IMG/VR virus record: IMGVR_UViG_3300036715_000532
Location: 1-41,533 of that record
Direction: 5' to 3' (one strand)
Length of the DNA: 41,533 nucleotides
DNA from: a virus
The notes below the pieces were generated by a model that did no database searches, was not told the origin of the DNA, and was given only the letters and a program-made list of their open reading frames with translations. The position numbers and the translations under genes were made by a program. Within the stretch, counting starts at the first letter, position 1. Each line of letters begins with the position of its first letter. Shown here one piece after another: positions 17,701 to 25,937 of the stretch.

Positions 17701-19703
17701 AGGAGTTTTCTTTCCTTCGCAGGCTCGGTGAGAGATACTCCGACATCGAAGCATCATCCTATAGCACTAGCACAAAGTACGCGGAAGCTATCGCTAAAAA
17801 TCCATTCATGGATTATGTTAAGACCTCGTTGAACATCTCTAAAGTAAATGAGTATCCATTACTACAAGGGTTCAACCAGATTCTTGATAAGGGTGTTAGC
17901 TTCGTAGCACAGAAGGCACAAGATGCTTTATTCAAAGCCAGAACCCCAGAAGATGTTGAGGCCGTGCATCGTATCTATGCAGAGCACGGTATTATGACCG
18001 GGACTTACGATGCTAGTAATGCAGTATATGCCAACCACACAGCTCCTCGCGGTGCGCTTAACAGCTTCATTCGGGCTTCGAATGGTATCGTTTCTACACT
18101 GGTAACACGTACTGATCCATTTAATGCCGGCAATAACATGTTAGGCTCTTTGCTCCTTACAAGTATAGAGGGTAAGCATGTAATTGATGCTATCAAAGCA
18201 GGTAATTCCGAGATTGCTGGGAAGCTTGCATTACAGATTCCGGGCACTGATATGTCACAGCTCTCCATTGGTAGGCTGATTCGTGAGAGCTACGGAGAAA
18301 TGCTATCTGGTAAGCTGGGGACTGGTGGGGATGCAGCACTGCTGGCAAAGATGGAACGCTTCAAGGCTAATAGGTGGAACAATACTATCCACGATCAGCT
18401 GCGTTCAACTCTATCTGATCTTGCATTAGATGGGACTGAAGATGTTACTAGGCTAGATGGTAAGATAATGTCTGCTGTGAATCGTGCGAAGGAAGTGCTT
18501 GGCAACGCGGCTGACAAGCTTGAGAATATTACAGGTAATCGTTTGGCTGAAGAAACTAATCGCTTCGTATCTGCACGTGTAATGGATAAGCTTACAGAGC
18601 CTCTGGTAGCTGCAGGTAAAATGACTCAAGGAGAAGCAGATGCATACATTAATACCTTTGTTAATAGAACGCAAGTCAATATTACAGCATCACAAAGACC
18701 TCTTATTTTCCAAGGGCCGATTGGTCATGCTATTGGCTTGTTCCAATCATACCAATTTAATATCATGCAGCAGCTCTTCCGGTATGTTCAGGAAGGTAGT
18801 AGCAAGGATGCTGCAATGCTGCTTGGATTACAAGGAACTTTCTACGGTCTTAATGGTGAGCCTGCTTTCCAGTATCTTAACCAGCACGTAGTTGGTACAG
18901 CTTCTGGTAATACTAATCACCGCGATCTGTACGATCTTACCTATGGTACATTTGGTAAGCAAGTAGGGGACTTCGTAATGTATGGTGCACCTAGTGCGTT
19001 ACTCGGAGTTAATCTGTACTCTCGGGGTGATATTAATCCAAGACAGATCACAGTGATTCCTGCTTCGCCGTCTGAGATTCCTTTGGTAGCAGCCATCAGT
19101 AAGACTCTGGGCAATCTTAATAATGTGGCACAGAAGCTAAATGATGGTGGCGCGTTCATGACTACTATGTTAGAAGGTCTGGAACATAATGGATTGAGTC
19201 GTCCCCTCGCTGGCTTGGCTGTTGCAGCAGAAGGTATTGCTAGTCCTAGTGGGCAATCCTTTAGTACCACCTCGCAGGGTTCTCTGCTCTATGCTAACGA
19301 TCTCATGTCACTAGCTAATGTTAAGAGAATCGTAGGGGGTAAGCCACTTGATGAAGCTCTTACTAATGATGCGCTGTTCCGCCATACAGCCTATGAAGCA
19401 GTAGATTCTCAAAGGAAGCAGGTACTCGCTGAAGCTATTAAGACTAGGTTCGCAGGTGGCGATGCTCCTACTGCATTACAGGTTCAGGAGTTTGCTAAGG
19501 AATATGCGAAGATTGGTGGACAGCAGAAGCAGTTTAATAAGTTTATGTTACAGCAAATGAAAGGAGCAGATACACCTAAAGCAAACATGATAGCGACTGG
19601 ACTTAAGACGCCAACGGCACAGAGTATGCAATTAATTATGGGAGGTCAGAGTTTCCAATCTATATCTACTCCCACAACGACACAACAAGGAGAAGCACAA
19701 TGA
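14742..19703 (+). CDS. Very large internal virion (ejection) protein (1653 aa)
   Basis: The longest gene in the genome. Several Gly/Ala-rich hydrophobic stretches occur in the first 300 residues (FILGSTVGGMAGVKVLNAG; ILWGTGVGTVIGGAFNLAKV), followed by a long helical body. Length, final position in the structural block and membrane-active N-terminus fit the largest ejection protein of podoviruses, the counterpart of T7 gp16. I do not see a clear lytic transglycosylase catalytic site. It overlaps the next gene by ATGA. Confidence 0.75.
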   Translation: MSFSDYSQETAYQPSQMEDLPDYRIASENHNYGNGNAVTYDPSTWGDALSNAGKFAVGSVVSGWNGIENTAVAVGNFLGGDFQKANTAADLAGIDSDLGMYYLKNQQAIDTVGFILGSTVGGMAGVKVLNAGLKVFQAAETTGIVGANLGTATGLINPAVDAYIAKAGIEIAQTSQAFSWLNAGVLKAAGAGIGQAALENAVFTTVGMATNAASPVLEDSDRGDIVSNILWGTGVGTVIGGAFNLAKVARGVKATVTTAEDSTMFARAIDELQSDNKNVQPSDRIILWQGTLEKRLSPEAQALMSDPSNPLYQKVQRDMQDMTSKVRNLQGAEMQALARGDAELSVSTWNLIKGLDGKAMQEALYASTSIARVGVQTAEEYSFIRAAKKLVGIENPEAADTIQSFHTRFVALTGEQAGQVFSEEPLVLNIADTVKNAAAVDSKVSSYGYKFSQTDFNVANPELSHLDVEARYLAADRDFRLTAGSTVGAKDIPALEKAYFQKLDGLKLDHGDGVPEVLGSRQEIYSALGNAKDQAIHEMRLAKVSEEEIAKRVNVTQAYLRGEAGTELESNLFARQKAAADWIAKMKDTGVDTSKLPSLEYQPKYAKVIYSPEIIAGFKPMEANAISLIKARSKLYQQGVDTVVAKYAGDLASRLTLGTEDELLKANRFGAGAGLFSFGNGNYGTLASLAESNGQVTSILQKKFVDETTDALTPAIVKAAQDRDSMIEFAVVNNRIAATPSSVQYVHVDLKQMFGDKLSVLPGLDKVINERGVGMMPTAQLKYYQDLVSGVIHKDGNGNIVPLSVPKLEADAPIFIPVNRENTSSIIQAHMERSDNNINRFQELRGSQGLAVTKKIGTFQPIHPNPKDYPFFALVVDDSVHGAGHVSMINASSSEDLEALISKVPADRNYRVIKKSDSIDFHKALGDFEYNRTLNENYINADLKRVGANTQFIPATDADVVARNLLEFHTTADNTFARELVSAKLDKEFSFLRRLGERYSDIEASSYSTSTKYAEAIAKNPFMDYVKTSLNISKVNEYPLLQGFNQILDKGVSFVAQKAQDALFKARTPEDVEAVHRIYAEHGIMTGTYDASNAVYANHTAPRGALNSFIRASNGIVSTLVTRTDPFNAGNNMLGSLLLTSIEGKHVIDAIKAGNSEIAGKLALQIPGTDMSQLSIGRLIRESYGEMLSGKLGTGGDAALLAKMERFKANRWNNTIHDQLRSTLSDLALDGTEDVTRLDGKIMSAVNRAKEVLGNAADKLENITGNRLAEETNRFVSARVMDKLTEPLVAAGKMTQGEADAYINTFVNRTQVNITASQRPLIFQGPIGHAIGLFQSYQFNIMQQLFRYVQEGSSKDAAMLLGLQGTFYGLNGEPAFQYLNQHVVGTASGNTNHRDLYDLTYGTFGKQVGDFVMYGAPSALLGVNLYSRGDINPRQITVIPASPSEIPLVAAISKTLGNLNNVAQKLNDGGAFMTTMLEGLEHNGLSRPLAGLAVAAEGIASPSGQSFSTTSQGSLLYANDLMSLANVKRIVGGKPLDEALTNDALFRHTAYEAVDSQRKQVLAEAIKTRFAGGDAPTALQVQEFAKEYAKIGGQQKQFNKFMLQQMKGADTPKANMIATGLKTPTAQSMQLIMGGQSFQSISTPTTTQQGEAQ

Positions 19704-20170
19704 AAGGTTTTAAGAAGTTTTTAGTTCTGGCACTGGTGAGTGCTGTAGCACTAGTAGCTACCGTAGATGCTCAGGCAATTAATAGCCCGTTCCACTCCGT
19801 TAATTACTGGCTGACTTCAGATATTCGTACTACCACACAGAATCTTGCAGACCAGACAGGTATTTATGCTCAAGGTATTCGAGTAGTTTGTGTGGTATCT
19901 GCGGCTTCTGGTACTGGAGGATTGATTGTAAAGCTGCAAGGCAAGGAACCGCAGTCTGGTACTTACTATGATGTAGCGGCTACACTTAACAATACGTCTA
20001 CAGGGGTGATTACTCTACTGGCTGGGGAAGGTATTTGGAATCAAGCCGCTACTCCGAACTTTGTAGCTGCTAACTACTATATGCCGTATATGTGGCGGGT
20101 TCAGGTATTGCACGGAGATGCAAGTAGTTATACCTATGACTGTACTTATACGTTGCGAGCAGCACAGTAA
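19700..20170 (+). CDS. Secreted beta-rich protein with Sec signal peptide
   Basis: A 156-residue protein with a textbook signal peptide: basic MKGFKK, hydrophobic core at 7-21, and likely cleavage after Ala26 (VDAQA). The mature part is about 130 residues, beta-rich, with two Cys (VVCVVS and YDCTYT) that could pair in the periplasm. It is the last late gene, with AAGGAGAA and an ATGA overlap. A periplasmic or surface role in lysis or superinfection exclusion is possible but not shown. Confidence 0.8.
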   Translation: MKGFKKFLVLALVSAVALVATVDAQAINSPFHSVNYWLTSDIRTTTQNLADQTGIYAQGIRVVCVVSAASGTGGLIVKLQGKEPQSGTYYDVAATLNNTSTGVITLLAGEGIWNQAATPNFVAANYYMPYMWRVQVLHGDASSYTYDCTYTLRAAQ

Positions 20171-20184
20171 AGTACTAGATAAAG

Positions 20185-20221
20185 AAAAAGCCTCCTTCCT
20201 GTAATAGGTTGGAGGCTTTTT
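20185..20221. terminator. Bidirectional intrinsic terminator between convergent arms
   Basis: An 11-bp perfect stem (AAAAAGCCTCC at 20185-20195, GGAGGCTTTTT at 20211-20221) with a 15-base loop. The T run at the end of the right arm and its mirror on the other strand let it stop transcription from both directions. It lies 14 bases after the late-arm stop and one base before the early-arm final stop. Confidence 0.93.
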
Positions 20222-20222
20222 C

Positions 20223-20483
20223 TTAGTGCGCGACAGGCGGAGTAATAATGATCTCTCTGCGTTTCTGTAAGAGTCTGGTACAAGCTTCACAGATAGCATC
20301 TACTTCTTCATCTGTGGATACCAACTCATCTAGAACAATGCCAACATACTCTGCAATCCTACCTAGCCGTACATCCCAAGTGTCATTGGGATAATATGAT
20401 AGGTTCTCTTGTAGCTCTGGATGTTCTAGTATTTCCTTGTTCAATGCAATCATATCTTCCGAAAAGAACTGTAAGATTCTCAT
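20223..20483 (-). CDS. Hypothetical early-arm protein (86 aa)
   Basis: Last gene of the leftward arm. The product is acidic (MRILQFFSEDMIALNKEILE...), helical, with Cys in EAICEACTRLL. The start overlaps the exonuclease stop. I recognise no family. Confidence 0.7.
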   Translation of the reverse strand: MRILQFFSEDMIALNKEILEHPELQENLSYYPNDTWDVRLGRIAEYVGIVLDELVSTDEEVDAICEACTRLLQKRREIIITPPVAH

Positions 20484-21034
20484 CCTGCTATCTCCTTAAA
20501 ATGTTCTAGCAGAAGCTCACAATGCCCTGCCTGATATCTAGCATCCAGTAGTGCATTATGCATCATATCAGCAGGCCGCGGTCTGATCCTGATTTCTGGG
20601 AAGAAGCTCTTAAGTGTACGATAGCACCTACCATTATACGGCTTCCATGGAACTTCCATATCACACGCCGCATAGGCTGCTGTAAGGATAGGAAGATCGA
20701 AGTCTGCTCCATTACCCCAAGCTAACAAATCATCGCCGCGCCATTTATACCATAGAGAGAACATAGTAAGTACATCTTTAATTGGAAGAGTGCCAGAATA
20801 AGCTTCATCGCGTACATCCTGTGGCTGCCTACTCCACCACGCGACTGAGCTAGGCTCATCGAATAGTCCTACAGCGTGGCAAGATGTTACATCTATCTTC
20901 CCGTAGAACTCCTCGCTGCCATCTAACGTGTCCGTAAACATCTGAACTGCGCCGATGCTTAGGATAGCACATCCGGGGTTTATACCTGTTGTTTCCAGAT
21001 CAATCATGATACCATTAAGTTCTATCTTAGCCAT
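20480..21034 (-). CDS. DEDDh 3'-5' exonuclease (DexA/Rv2179c-like)
   Basis: Start at 21034 is preferred (GGAG with a 9-base gap), giving 184 residues. The catalytic set is visible: IDLETTG (D12, E14), GADFDLPIL (D111 or D113), and HNALLDARYQ (H159, D164). This is the RNase T-like DEDDh fold closest to T4 DexA and Rv2179c-type exonucleases. It would trim 3' ends of DNA or RNA in replication or host DNA breakdown. It lies at the end of the replication block. Confidence 0.85.
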   Translation of the reverse strand: MAKIELNGIMIDLETTGINPGCAILSIGAVQMFTDTLDGSEEFYGKIDVTSCHAVGLFDEPSSVAWWSRQPQDVRDEAYSGTLPIKDVLTMFSLWYKWRGDDLLAWGNGADFDLPILTAAYAACDMEVPWKPYNGRCYRTLKSFFPEIRIRPRPADMMHNALLDARYQAGHCELLLEHFKEIAG

Positions 21035-21242
21035 TATAGTGCTCTCCATTGTTACCGTTTTGTCCGATGATGTCAATGCGCTCTTCACTAGGGAAGTCAG
21101 TATCCACTCCTAGTCTGTCTACTATTAGCATAGTATCCCTAAGATCACACTCGGGGCACTCATCGTTAAGTTGTGTCTCATATATCACCGCTTTGAATCC
21201 ACAGGATTTGCAAATAACTTTAAGTTTGCTTGCGAGGATCAT
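21027..21242 (-). CDS. Small zinc-ribbon protein
   Basis: A 71-residue protein with two CxxC pairs, CKSC (residues 11-14) and CPEC (29-32), that can hold one zinc. The remainder is acidic. AGGAG lies upstream, and the last codons overlap the exonuclease start. Zinc ribbons of this size often bind nucleic acid or a polymerase; the target is unknown. Confidence 0.8.
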   Translation of the reverse strand: MILASKLKVICKSCGFKAVIYETQLNDECPECDLRDTMLIVDRLGVDTDFPSEERIDIIGQNGNNGEHYNG

Positions 21243-21251
21243 CTGTTTCTC

Positions 21252-21392
21252 CTAGTGCCTTCCGACCAGCAGCACACCAACCAGTATTGAGATGATCCAG
21301 ACCCACGCAGAGTTTACATTGTCGCAACTTGCTCCTTGGGTGGCTCCCTGTTCTGCCAATCCACAAATCCCTGTATAAGATAGTAAACTCAT
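21252..21392 (-). CDS. 46-aa membrane micro-protein
   Basis: ATG at 21392 overlaps the stop of the helicase-like gene (ATGA). The product begins MSLLSYTGICGLAEQG and has one C-terminal span (AWVWIISILVGVLLVG, about residues 29-44) with two Cys before it. The stop at 21252-21254 immediately precedes the ribosome-binding site of the zinc-ribbon gene, so it fills the gap exactly. Function unknown. Confidence 0.7.
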   Translation of the reverse strand: MSLLSYTGICGLAEQGATQGASCDNVNSAWVWIISILVGVLLVGRH

Positions 21393-22624
21393 TTTGTCAT
21401 TGCCCTTTCTTCTTCCGTTAATAAAGTATTATCTACTAATCCTGAATCATCCTCCACGATCGGTTTTCTAATCGGCAAGAACCCTTGTGGAAGAGATTGT
21501 ACCTTACCTGCTATCTGTAAGTTACGCACCAGCTCCATACATTGATTGAGATTCTTTAGGTCATTACTTACATCTGTGAATAGTTCCTGTAAGGTAAGAG
21601 GCCTTGTAGCCGCAAATAGTTTCTGCATTATACGGTGTGAAACATCACTATTATCGTTTTTACCAAATTCGCCAAGTGCTCTAGGCATAAGATGCTCAGT
21701 ATGAGTAAGCACAGTATTTGCGTAAATAACATCTGCTTCCGTAATCCCACTACCACATCTGGCCGCTGAATGTATAAGACAAAGTTTAAGCAAATGAGTA
21801 AAGCGGCGATTAGCGTAAGACTCAAATCGTACATCATCTATTCCTTTCCATGTTTTATATATCTTATCTAGTAGCAATGAAGCATTTTTATCTAGCGCTG
21901 CATTACCTACAGATAACATCTTGATACGTTGCAGATACTTTACTACTTCTTCTGTAGCTTCTGGAGTTGGCGGAGTCGGAAATGTAATTAGCCTCTCTGA
22001 TTTATCTGAATGAATTAGTATTAGTCGTGAAAAGAATCCTTGTCCCATGATCTCTGTAGGAAACGCAGTAGCGAATCCAGTATGGGTATTACCTCCAAGA
22101 ATAGAAACAGTTGGGTCTTGTATTGTAACAGACTTACCATTCTTAATTCTGTTCTTGTAAGGCCCAGAGTAATCCCATAGACTCCCTAGTAACGCAATAA
22201 ATTCCATATTGCCATTACCGAAGAATGTATTGAACTCGTCAGCAGCAATAAACATTTCGCGCGGCTCTTCGGAATTAGTACCGAATAGAACTGAGTCGTA
22301 ATCTTGCTCTGCTGAATCTGTATCCTCTCCTGCTAGATCGAGCAGGAACTTTTCCTTCGTTGTAGTATCCGCTGCGAATGTATTGTAATTAGCTTTATGT
22401 AGTATAGATTTGATTAGCTTAATAGCGGAGGATTTTCTTGTGCCTGCTGATCCTATTAACATACAGTATATGTTGGGATTGATGTGAAATGCGCCATGTA
22501 CGAATGTATATTGTCTACCTAAAAATGCACCTACGCCGGCAATAGCTGACCACCTGTGAAAAAAGGTCGGTACTTCGCTATCGCTGGCGTAGGTTAGATA
22601 CTGGGTGAAGAAGTCATCGCGCAT
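21389..22624 (-). CDS. DUF3987-like AAA ATPase, probable replicative helicase
   Basis: A 411-residue protein. Walker A is IGSAGTRKSS (residues 57-66) and Walker B FIAADEF (125-131). A conserved strand PTVSILGGNTHTGF follows, and QGFFSRLILIHS likely supplies the arginine finger. The N-terminal PTFFHRWSAIAGVGAFLGR is typical of DUF3987-type phage ATPases. Neighbouring polymerase and exonuclease genes suggest the replicative DNA helicase. No primase domain is seen in it. The C-terminus looks like a small winged-helix region. Confidence 0.75.
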   Translation of the reverse strand: MRDDFFTQYLTYASDSEVPTFFHRWSAIAGVGAFLGRQYTFVHGAFHINPNIYCMLIGSAGTRKSSAIKLIKSILHKANYNTFAADTTTKEKFLLDLAGEDTDSAEQDYDSVLFGTNSEEPREMFIAADEFNTFFGNGNMEFIALLGSLWDYSGPYKNRIKNGKSVTIQDPTVSILGGNTHTGFATAFPTEIMGQGFFSRLILIHSDKSERLITFPTPPTPEATEEVVKYLQRIKMLSVGNAALDKNASLLLDKIYKTWKGIDDVRFESYANRRFTHLLKLCLIHSAARCGSGITEADVIYANTVLTHTEHLMPRALGEFGKNDNSDVSHRIMQKLFAATRPLTLQELFTDVSNDLKNLNQCMELVRNLQIAGKVQSLPQGFLPIRKPIVEDDSGLVDNTLLTEEERAMTK

Positions 22625-22664
22625 GATGATCTTTCTATCTCTTATTGTTTTAGAAGGTTATTAC

Positions 22665-22997
22665 TTATGCCTGCGGTGCGGCTGTTTCTGCAATGATGGC
22701 TTCCACCTTCCGCTTCTTAGTAAGGATTATAGATTCCTTCAAATCATCTGGAAGTGGAAAGCCATCTACCAGTGCAGCAAGGATTGGAAGCAATGAGGTA
22801 ATGTTATCAAACAGTGCATCGACTACACCATGTTGGTGCTCTGGTGGCCGCGATACTAACTTAATTGCATGATTGATGAAGGCCGACATATCTTCTACAG
22901 CGGCAGATAGTAACTGGCCATTGATTACTACATTAAGAGGTGCAGCTTGTTGTTGTGCTTCTTCAACTGCTTCTTTGATTGGGCTATCTTCTGACAT
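22665..22997 (-). CDS. Hypothetical replication-block protein (110 aa)
   Basis: Acidic, helical protein with AGGAGTAATACC before the ATG. It lies between polymerase and the helicase-like ATPase and may be a processivity or loading cofactor by position only. No family recognised. Confidence 0.75.
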   Translation of the reverse strand: MSEDSPIKEAVEEAQQQAAPLNVVINGQLLSAAVEDMSAFINHAIKLVSRPPEHQHGVVDALFDNITSLLPILAALVDGFPLPDDLKESIILTKKRKVEAIIAETAAPQA

Positions 22998-23035
22998 GGT
23001 ATTACTCCTATCTATATCTATTTAATTAAAAGGGA

Positions 23036-25324
23036 CTACTCTGTTTCGCTCCAATACTTAGCACCCTTACCATCTGGGCCAGCCTTGATTGCAGCGGGTA
23101 CTACAAACTCTCTTGTGATTCCATCGTATGCTTTGATCCTCAATGGAATCTCCATACAATTCTTTACTTGTGTTGCAAGGTATTCGTGTCCTACTCTGAA
23201 TTGGAACAAGATGCTATCATGAATCTGCGCGCACAGCTTGAAGTTCTTCCGATGCACAGGATGTAATGCTATAGTATAGAACACATGCATGAATGCCTTG
23301 TTCAGTGTCATAGCATTTAGAGACTGTGGAACATGAGCAACATAAGCATTGCGGTCAGACTTGTTCTTATCAGGATCACCGAAACAATATCTAGTCCATC
23401 CACCAGTTTGCTCGTACCACAGTTCTGGATTATATAGTTCAGAAGATTCCTTAGCAATCCAACTAGCGGTACTATGTAACATCTCAGTTGCAATAACTTC
23501 ATGAACAACTCCCGGATAGAATACTTTAGAGAGTTTCGTATATGTTCTGTGAAACCTTGCAAGTAAATCCTCCGCAATCTGTTTCGGCTGTAGGAACTTA
23601 GATAACTTCAATGCCGCTTGTGCGAAGTAGATATTAACTAAGCCCATTGTATCCACAAGTACGGCAGGCCCCATGAGATAGTTCGCTCCGTGATTAACTC
23701 GTTTTGCCAAGTCACGGAGGTTCTTATCAAGAGTCTTTCGCTTCTCGTCATCGTATATGGTACTGTACTCCCTACCAAAGAAAGCACTTGCATTGGTAGA
23801 ATGGAAATCTCTTTCGGAACTGACAGCGGAGATAAGAGCCTCGTCTCCACTAATGTACGCAGTATCTCTTGATTCAGCTTGTTCAAGATCGACCTCTGCG
23901 ATTAGAAAGTCTTCGTCCGAAACAACTGTGGACTTAACTTCCTTACCTCGTGGGATGTTTTGTATTTGAAGTCCACACCAGAAATGGTGCTCTCTACTTG
24001 CAAGTCTGCCTGTGTCAGTTGCATGTGGATTGAGAGCGTATAAGATTCTGGCTGTTCCATGAAGCTCCTTCCCCGCTACAAGATATGTACTGATTAGCTT
24101 ACGCAGTCCTCGGATAGTAAGTACCTTATCTAGTAACCTTACATTAAGTGGATGACGGAATTTAGCTTTCTCAATATGTTTCTCATCTGAAGATTCGGCG
24201 GCGATATCTCCGCAACCAAGAACTGTCATTAGAGCTTTAACTTGTTTAGGTGAATTAACATTGAATCCTTTCACTCCTATACAAGCATCTAAGCTGGCCC
24301 CCTCTGCTACAATTTGCGCTTCTACTTTATTCGAGATAGCATCTAGTGCTGTCATATCTCTTTTAACTCCGGTCATTTCCGCCATGTGGCAAGGAAAGAC
24401 GAGAGGGAACTCTAGTAGATAGTTCCTGAAAGCATAATCTGGAAGTTCTAACATCTGTGCTAGGAATACATTAGCAGTTGCCCATGTATCTAGCGCATTG
24501 TATCTGTAGTATTCCTCAAGATCATTTGTATTAGCTAGGTCTTTCCAGTATTGCGCATTGCGTACATAGAAACTGTTAAGGAATCCTAGGTCTTTAGGAA
24601 GTTCTGAATATGTGCAATGAAAGAGATGCGCAGTATCCCAGAGCCAGTTGTGGATAACCGCGTCAAATCTTGAGAGATAGGCGTTATCGTATTTACCGTT
24701 CTGAAAGATTTTCGCTGGTGCTGTTGCATTGAACTTCCGTATCCATGCTAGTGCCCATTCGGAGTCTAGAGGAATAACAAAGCTCTCACTAGTGAACGCA
24801 CCGTCCTGAGAATGAATAAGAGTATAACCAACACAGCGGATGCTAAGAGGTTCTCTAAGAGTTTCAATATCCACAGAGATAAGGAAAGAAGTTTGCGCCT
24901 TAGCAAATAGAGAGTCAATGTTAGCAGGAGTAGCGATGCACCATTTGAAAGGTGTAGCTGGCTGCCATCTGTCTGGCTGTGTAAGCTTGGAGCAGAATCT
25001 TCTTGTAAGAAATTTTCCATAGGATACTTTCACTAGGTGCTCAAGCGGGTCAATGAATACAAACTCTATACCATCCCTCAGATAATACGAGCCTGCATAT
25101 GAATCTAAAGATGGCTTCTCGTATCCTGAGAGCTTAGATAACAAGGTACGATTAGTGGATAGAACTCCTGTAATCTGCCGCGCCTTGCAATAGGCAACTA
25201 CCTCAGTTACAGTAGTTATAGGATCGAGATTTACAAAGACTGTAGCATCTGCTACACAGTCTTTTAACCTAGGTAGGTAGTTCTTATCTTCCTGATTACC
25301 GAAGAATACTAGTCTTGCGCTCAT
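23036..25324 (-). CDS. Family A DNA polymerase with 3'-5' exonuclease
   Basis: Start at 25324 (MSARLVFFG, 762 aa) is preferred because AGGGAAAGG precedes it; a longer TTG-started frame would translate a GAAAGA repeat into Glu-Arg. Exonuclease motifs are DIE (D152, E154), NGKYD (N209, D213) and YNALD (Y275, D279). Polymerase motif A is EVDLEQAE (D479, E484), motif B R537-K541-H545-Y549, motif C IHDS (H702-D703-S704). There is no 5' nuclease domain. Two sites are unusual: His at the E. coli Phe762 position and Ser at the Glu883 position. It replicates the phage genome. Confidence 0.93.
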   Translation of the reverse strand: MSARLVFFGNQEDKNYLPRLKDCVADATVFVNLDPITTVTEVVAYCKARQITGVLSTNRTLLSKLSGYEKPSLDSYAGSYYLRDGIEFVFIDPLEHLVKVSYGKFLTRRFCSKLTQPDRWQPATPFKWCIATPANIDSLFAKAQTSFLISVDIETLREPLSIRCVGYTLIHSQDGAFTSESFVIPLDSEWALAWIRKFNATAPAKIFQNGKYDNAYLSRFDAVIHNWLWDTAHLFHCTYSELPKDLGFLNSFYVRNAQYWKDLANTNDLEEYYRYNALDTWATANVFLAQMLELPDYAFRNYLLEFPLVFPCHMAEMTGVKRDMTALDAISNKVEAQIVAEGASLDACIGVKGFNVNSPKQVKALMTVLGCGDIAAESSDEKHIEKAKFRHPLNVRLLDKVLTIRGLRKLISTYLVAGKELHGTARILYALNPHATDTGRLASREHHFWCGLQIQNIPRGKEVKSTVVSDEDFLIAEVDLEQAESRDTAYISGDEALISAVSSERDFHSTNASAFFGREYSTIYDDEKRKTLDKNLRDLAKRVNHGANYLMGPAVLVDTMGLVNIYFAQAALKLSKFLQPKQIAEDLLARFHRTYTKLSKVFYPGVVHEVIATEMLHSTASWIAKESSELYNPELWYEQTGGWTRYCFGDPDKNKSDRNAYVAHVPQSLNAMTLNKAFMHVFYTIALHPVHRKNFKLCAQIHDSILFQFRVGHEYLATQVKNCMEIPLRIKAYDGITREFVVPAAIKAGPDGKGAKYWSETE

Positions 25325-25332
25325 ACCTTTCC

Positions 25333-25356
25333 CTCTTTCTCTTTCTCTTTCTCTTT
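25333..25356. repeat. CTCTTT x4 tandem repeat at polymerase ribosome-binding site
   Basis: Four perfect CTCTTT units (AAAGAG on the coding strand) end 8 bases before the polymerase ATG and abut its Shine-Dalgarno site. Slippage would change purine content and spacing upstream of the start. Confidence 0.9.
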
Positions 25357-25364
25357 CCAAACTA

Positions 25365-25398
25365 ATACTCCCTCACCTATTGCTAAGTAAGGGAGTAT
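25365..25398 (-). other. Intergenic hairpin without U tract (before polymerase)
   Basis: A 9-bp perfect stem (ATACTCCCT at 25365-25373, AGGGAGTAT at 25390-25398) with a 16-base loop lies between the ssDNA-binding candidate and the polymerase. No U run follows on the transcribed strand, so RNA processing or stability is more likely than termination. Confidence 0.7.
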
Positions 25399-25420
25399 GG
25401 ATTTAGATCATAGAATCAGA

Positions 25421-25855
25421 CTAGACAATGATCTTTGTAACATTGGTATAAGCTTGAGTCTTATCCTTGTTCCAACGGACATTGGTAACTACTGTGACTT
25501 CCATGCCCTTGGATTGTGCAATGATGTCACGCAAGGAAGATACGCCCAGATGTTCTTGCAGTGGACGCAGAACCTTCTTCATACTACCTTGTGCGAACTC
25601 GTTATCCAGCATGAACAAAACGCTGGATTCAGCACCTGCTGCCAGAGGATGTGAATTAGTGGGATCAGCAAGTTCCAGAGTCTCAATCGCTTTAAGTTTC
25701 AGTTCGATTGATGGATGCTTATTAACTTCCTTGCTTTCCAACTCAATAATTACCTTGTGAGCACCAGCTGGGTACGGAGCAAACTCCGGCAGGTCTGCCA
25801 GATCATCCAGAGTAGCATCAAGAAGGGAGTCGAGATTAACATTGTTTTCAGACAT
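25421..25855 (-). CDS. Possible ssDNA-binding protein (144 aa)
   Basis: Acidic N-terminus (SLLDATLDDLADLPEF), then a beta-rich core (GAHKVIIELESKEV; IELKLKAIETLEL) and a C-terminal strand (AYTNVTKIIV). Size, composition and location between the Sak4-like ATPase and polymerase are compatible with a single-stranded-DNA-binding protein, but no OB-fold signature is certain. It has its own promoter and a hairpin leader. AAAGGAAAT precedes the ATG. Confidence 0.65.
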   Translation of the reverse strand: MSENNVNLDSLLDATLDDLADLPEFAPYPAGAHKVIIELESKEVNKHPSIELKLKAIETLELADPTNSHPLAAGAESSVLFMLDNEFAQGSMKKVLRPLQEHLGVSSLRDIIAQSKGMEVTVVTNVRWNKDKTQAYTNVTKIIV

Positions 25856-25896
25856 TTGTATTTCCTTTATATATTGATTAGATTGGTATGTGATTT

Positions 25897-25924
25897 CCGC
25901 TGGTAGTATTACCCTCGCCAGCGG
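25897..25924 (-). other. Inverted repeat in the leader of the ssDNA-binding candidate
   Basis: CCGCTGG (25897-25903) and CCAGCGG (25918-25924) form a 7-bp GC-rich stem with a 14-base spacer, just after the predicted transcription start. It could be an RNA hairpin or an operator. No U tract follows. Confidence 0.6.
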
Positions 25925-25937
25925 TCAAGGATTTGAT

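Noticed and set aside
25325-25360. N-terminal Glu-Arg extension of the polymerase
   Set aside because: It would need a TTG start and translate the purine repeat that contains the Shine-Dalgarno site of the ATG at 25324.
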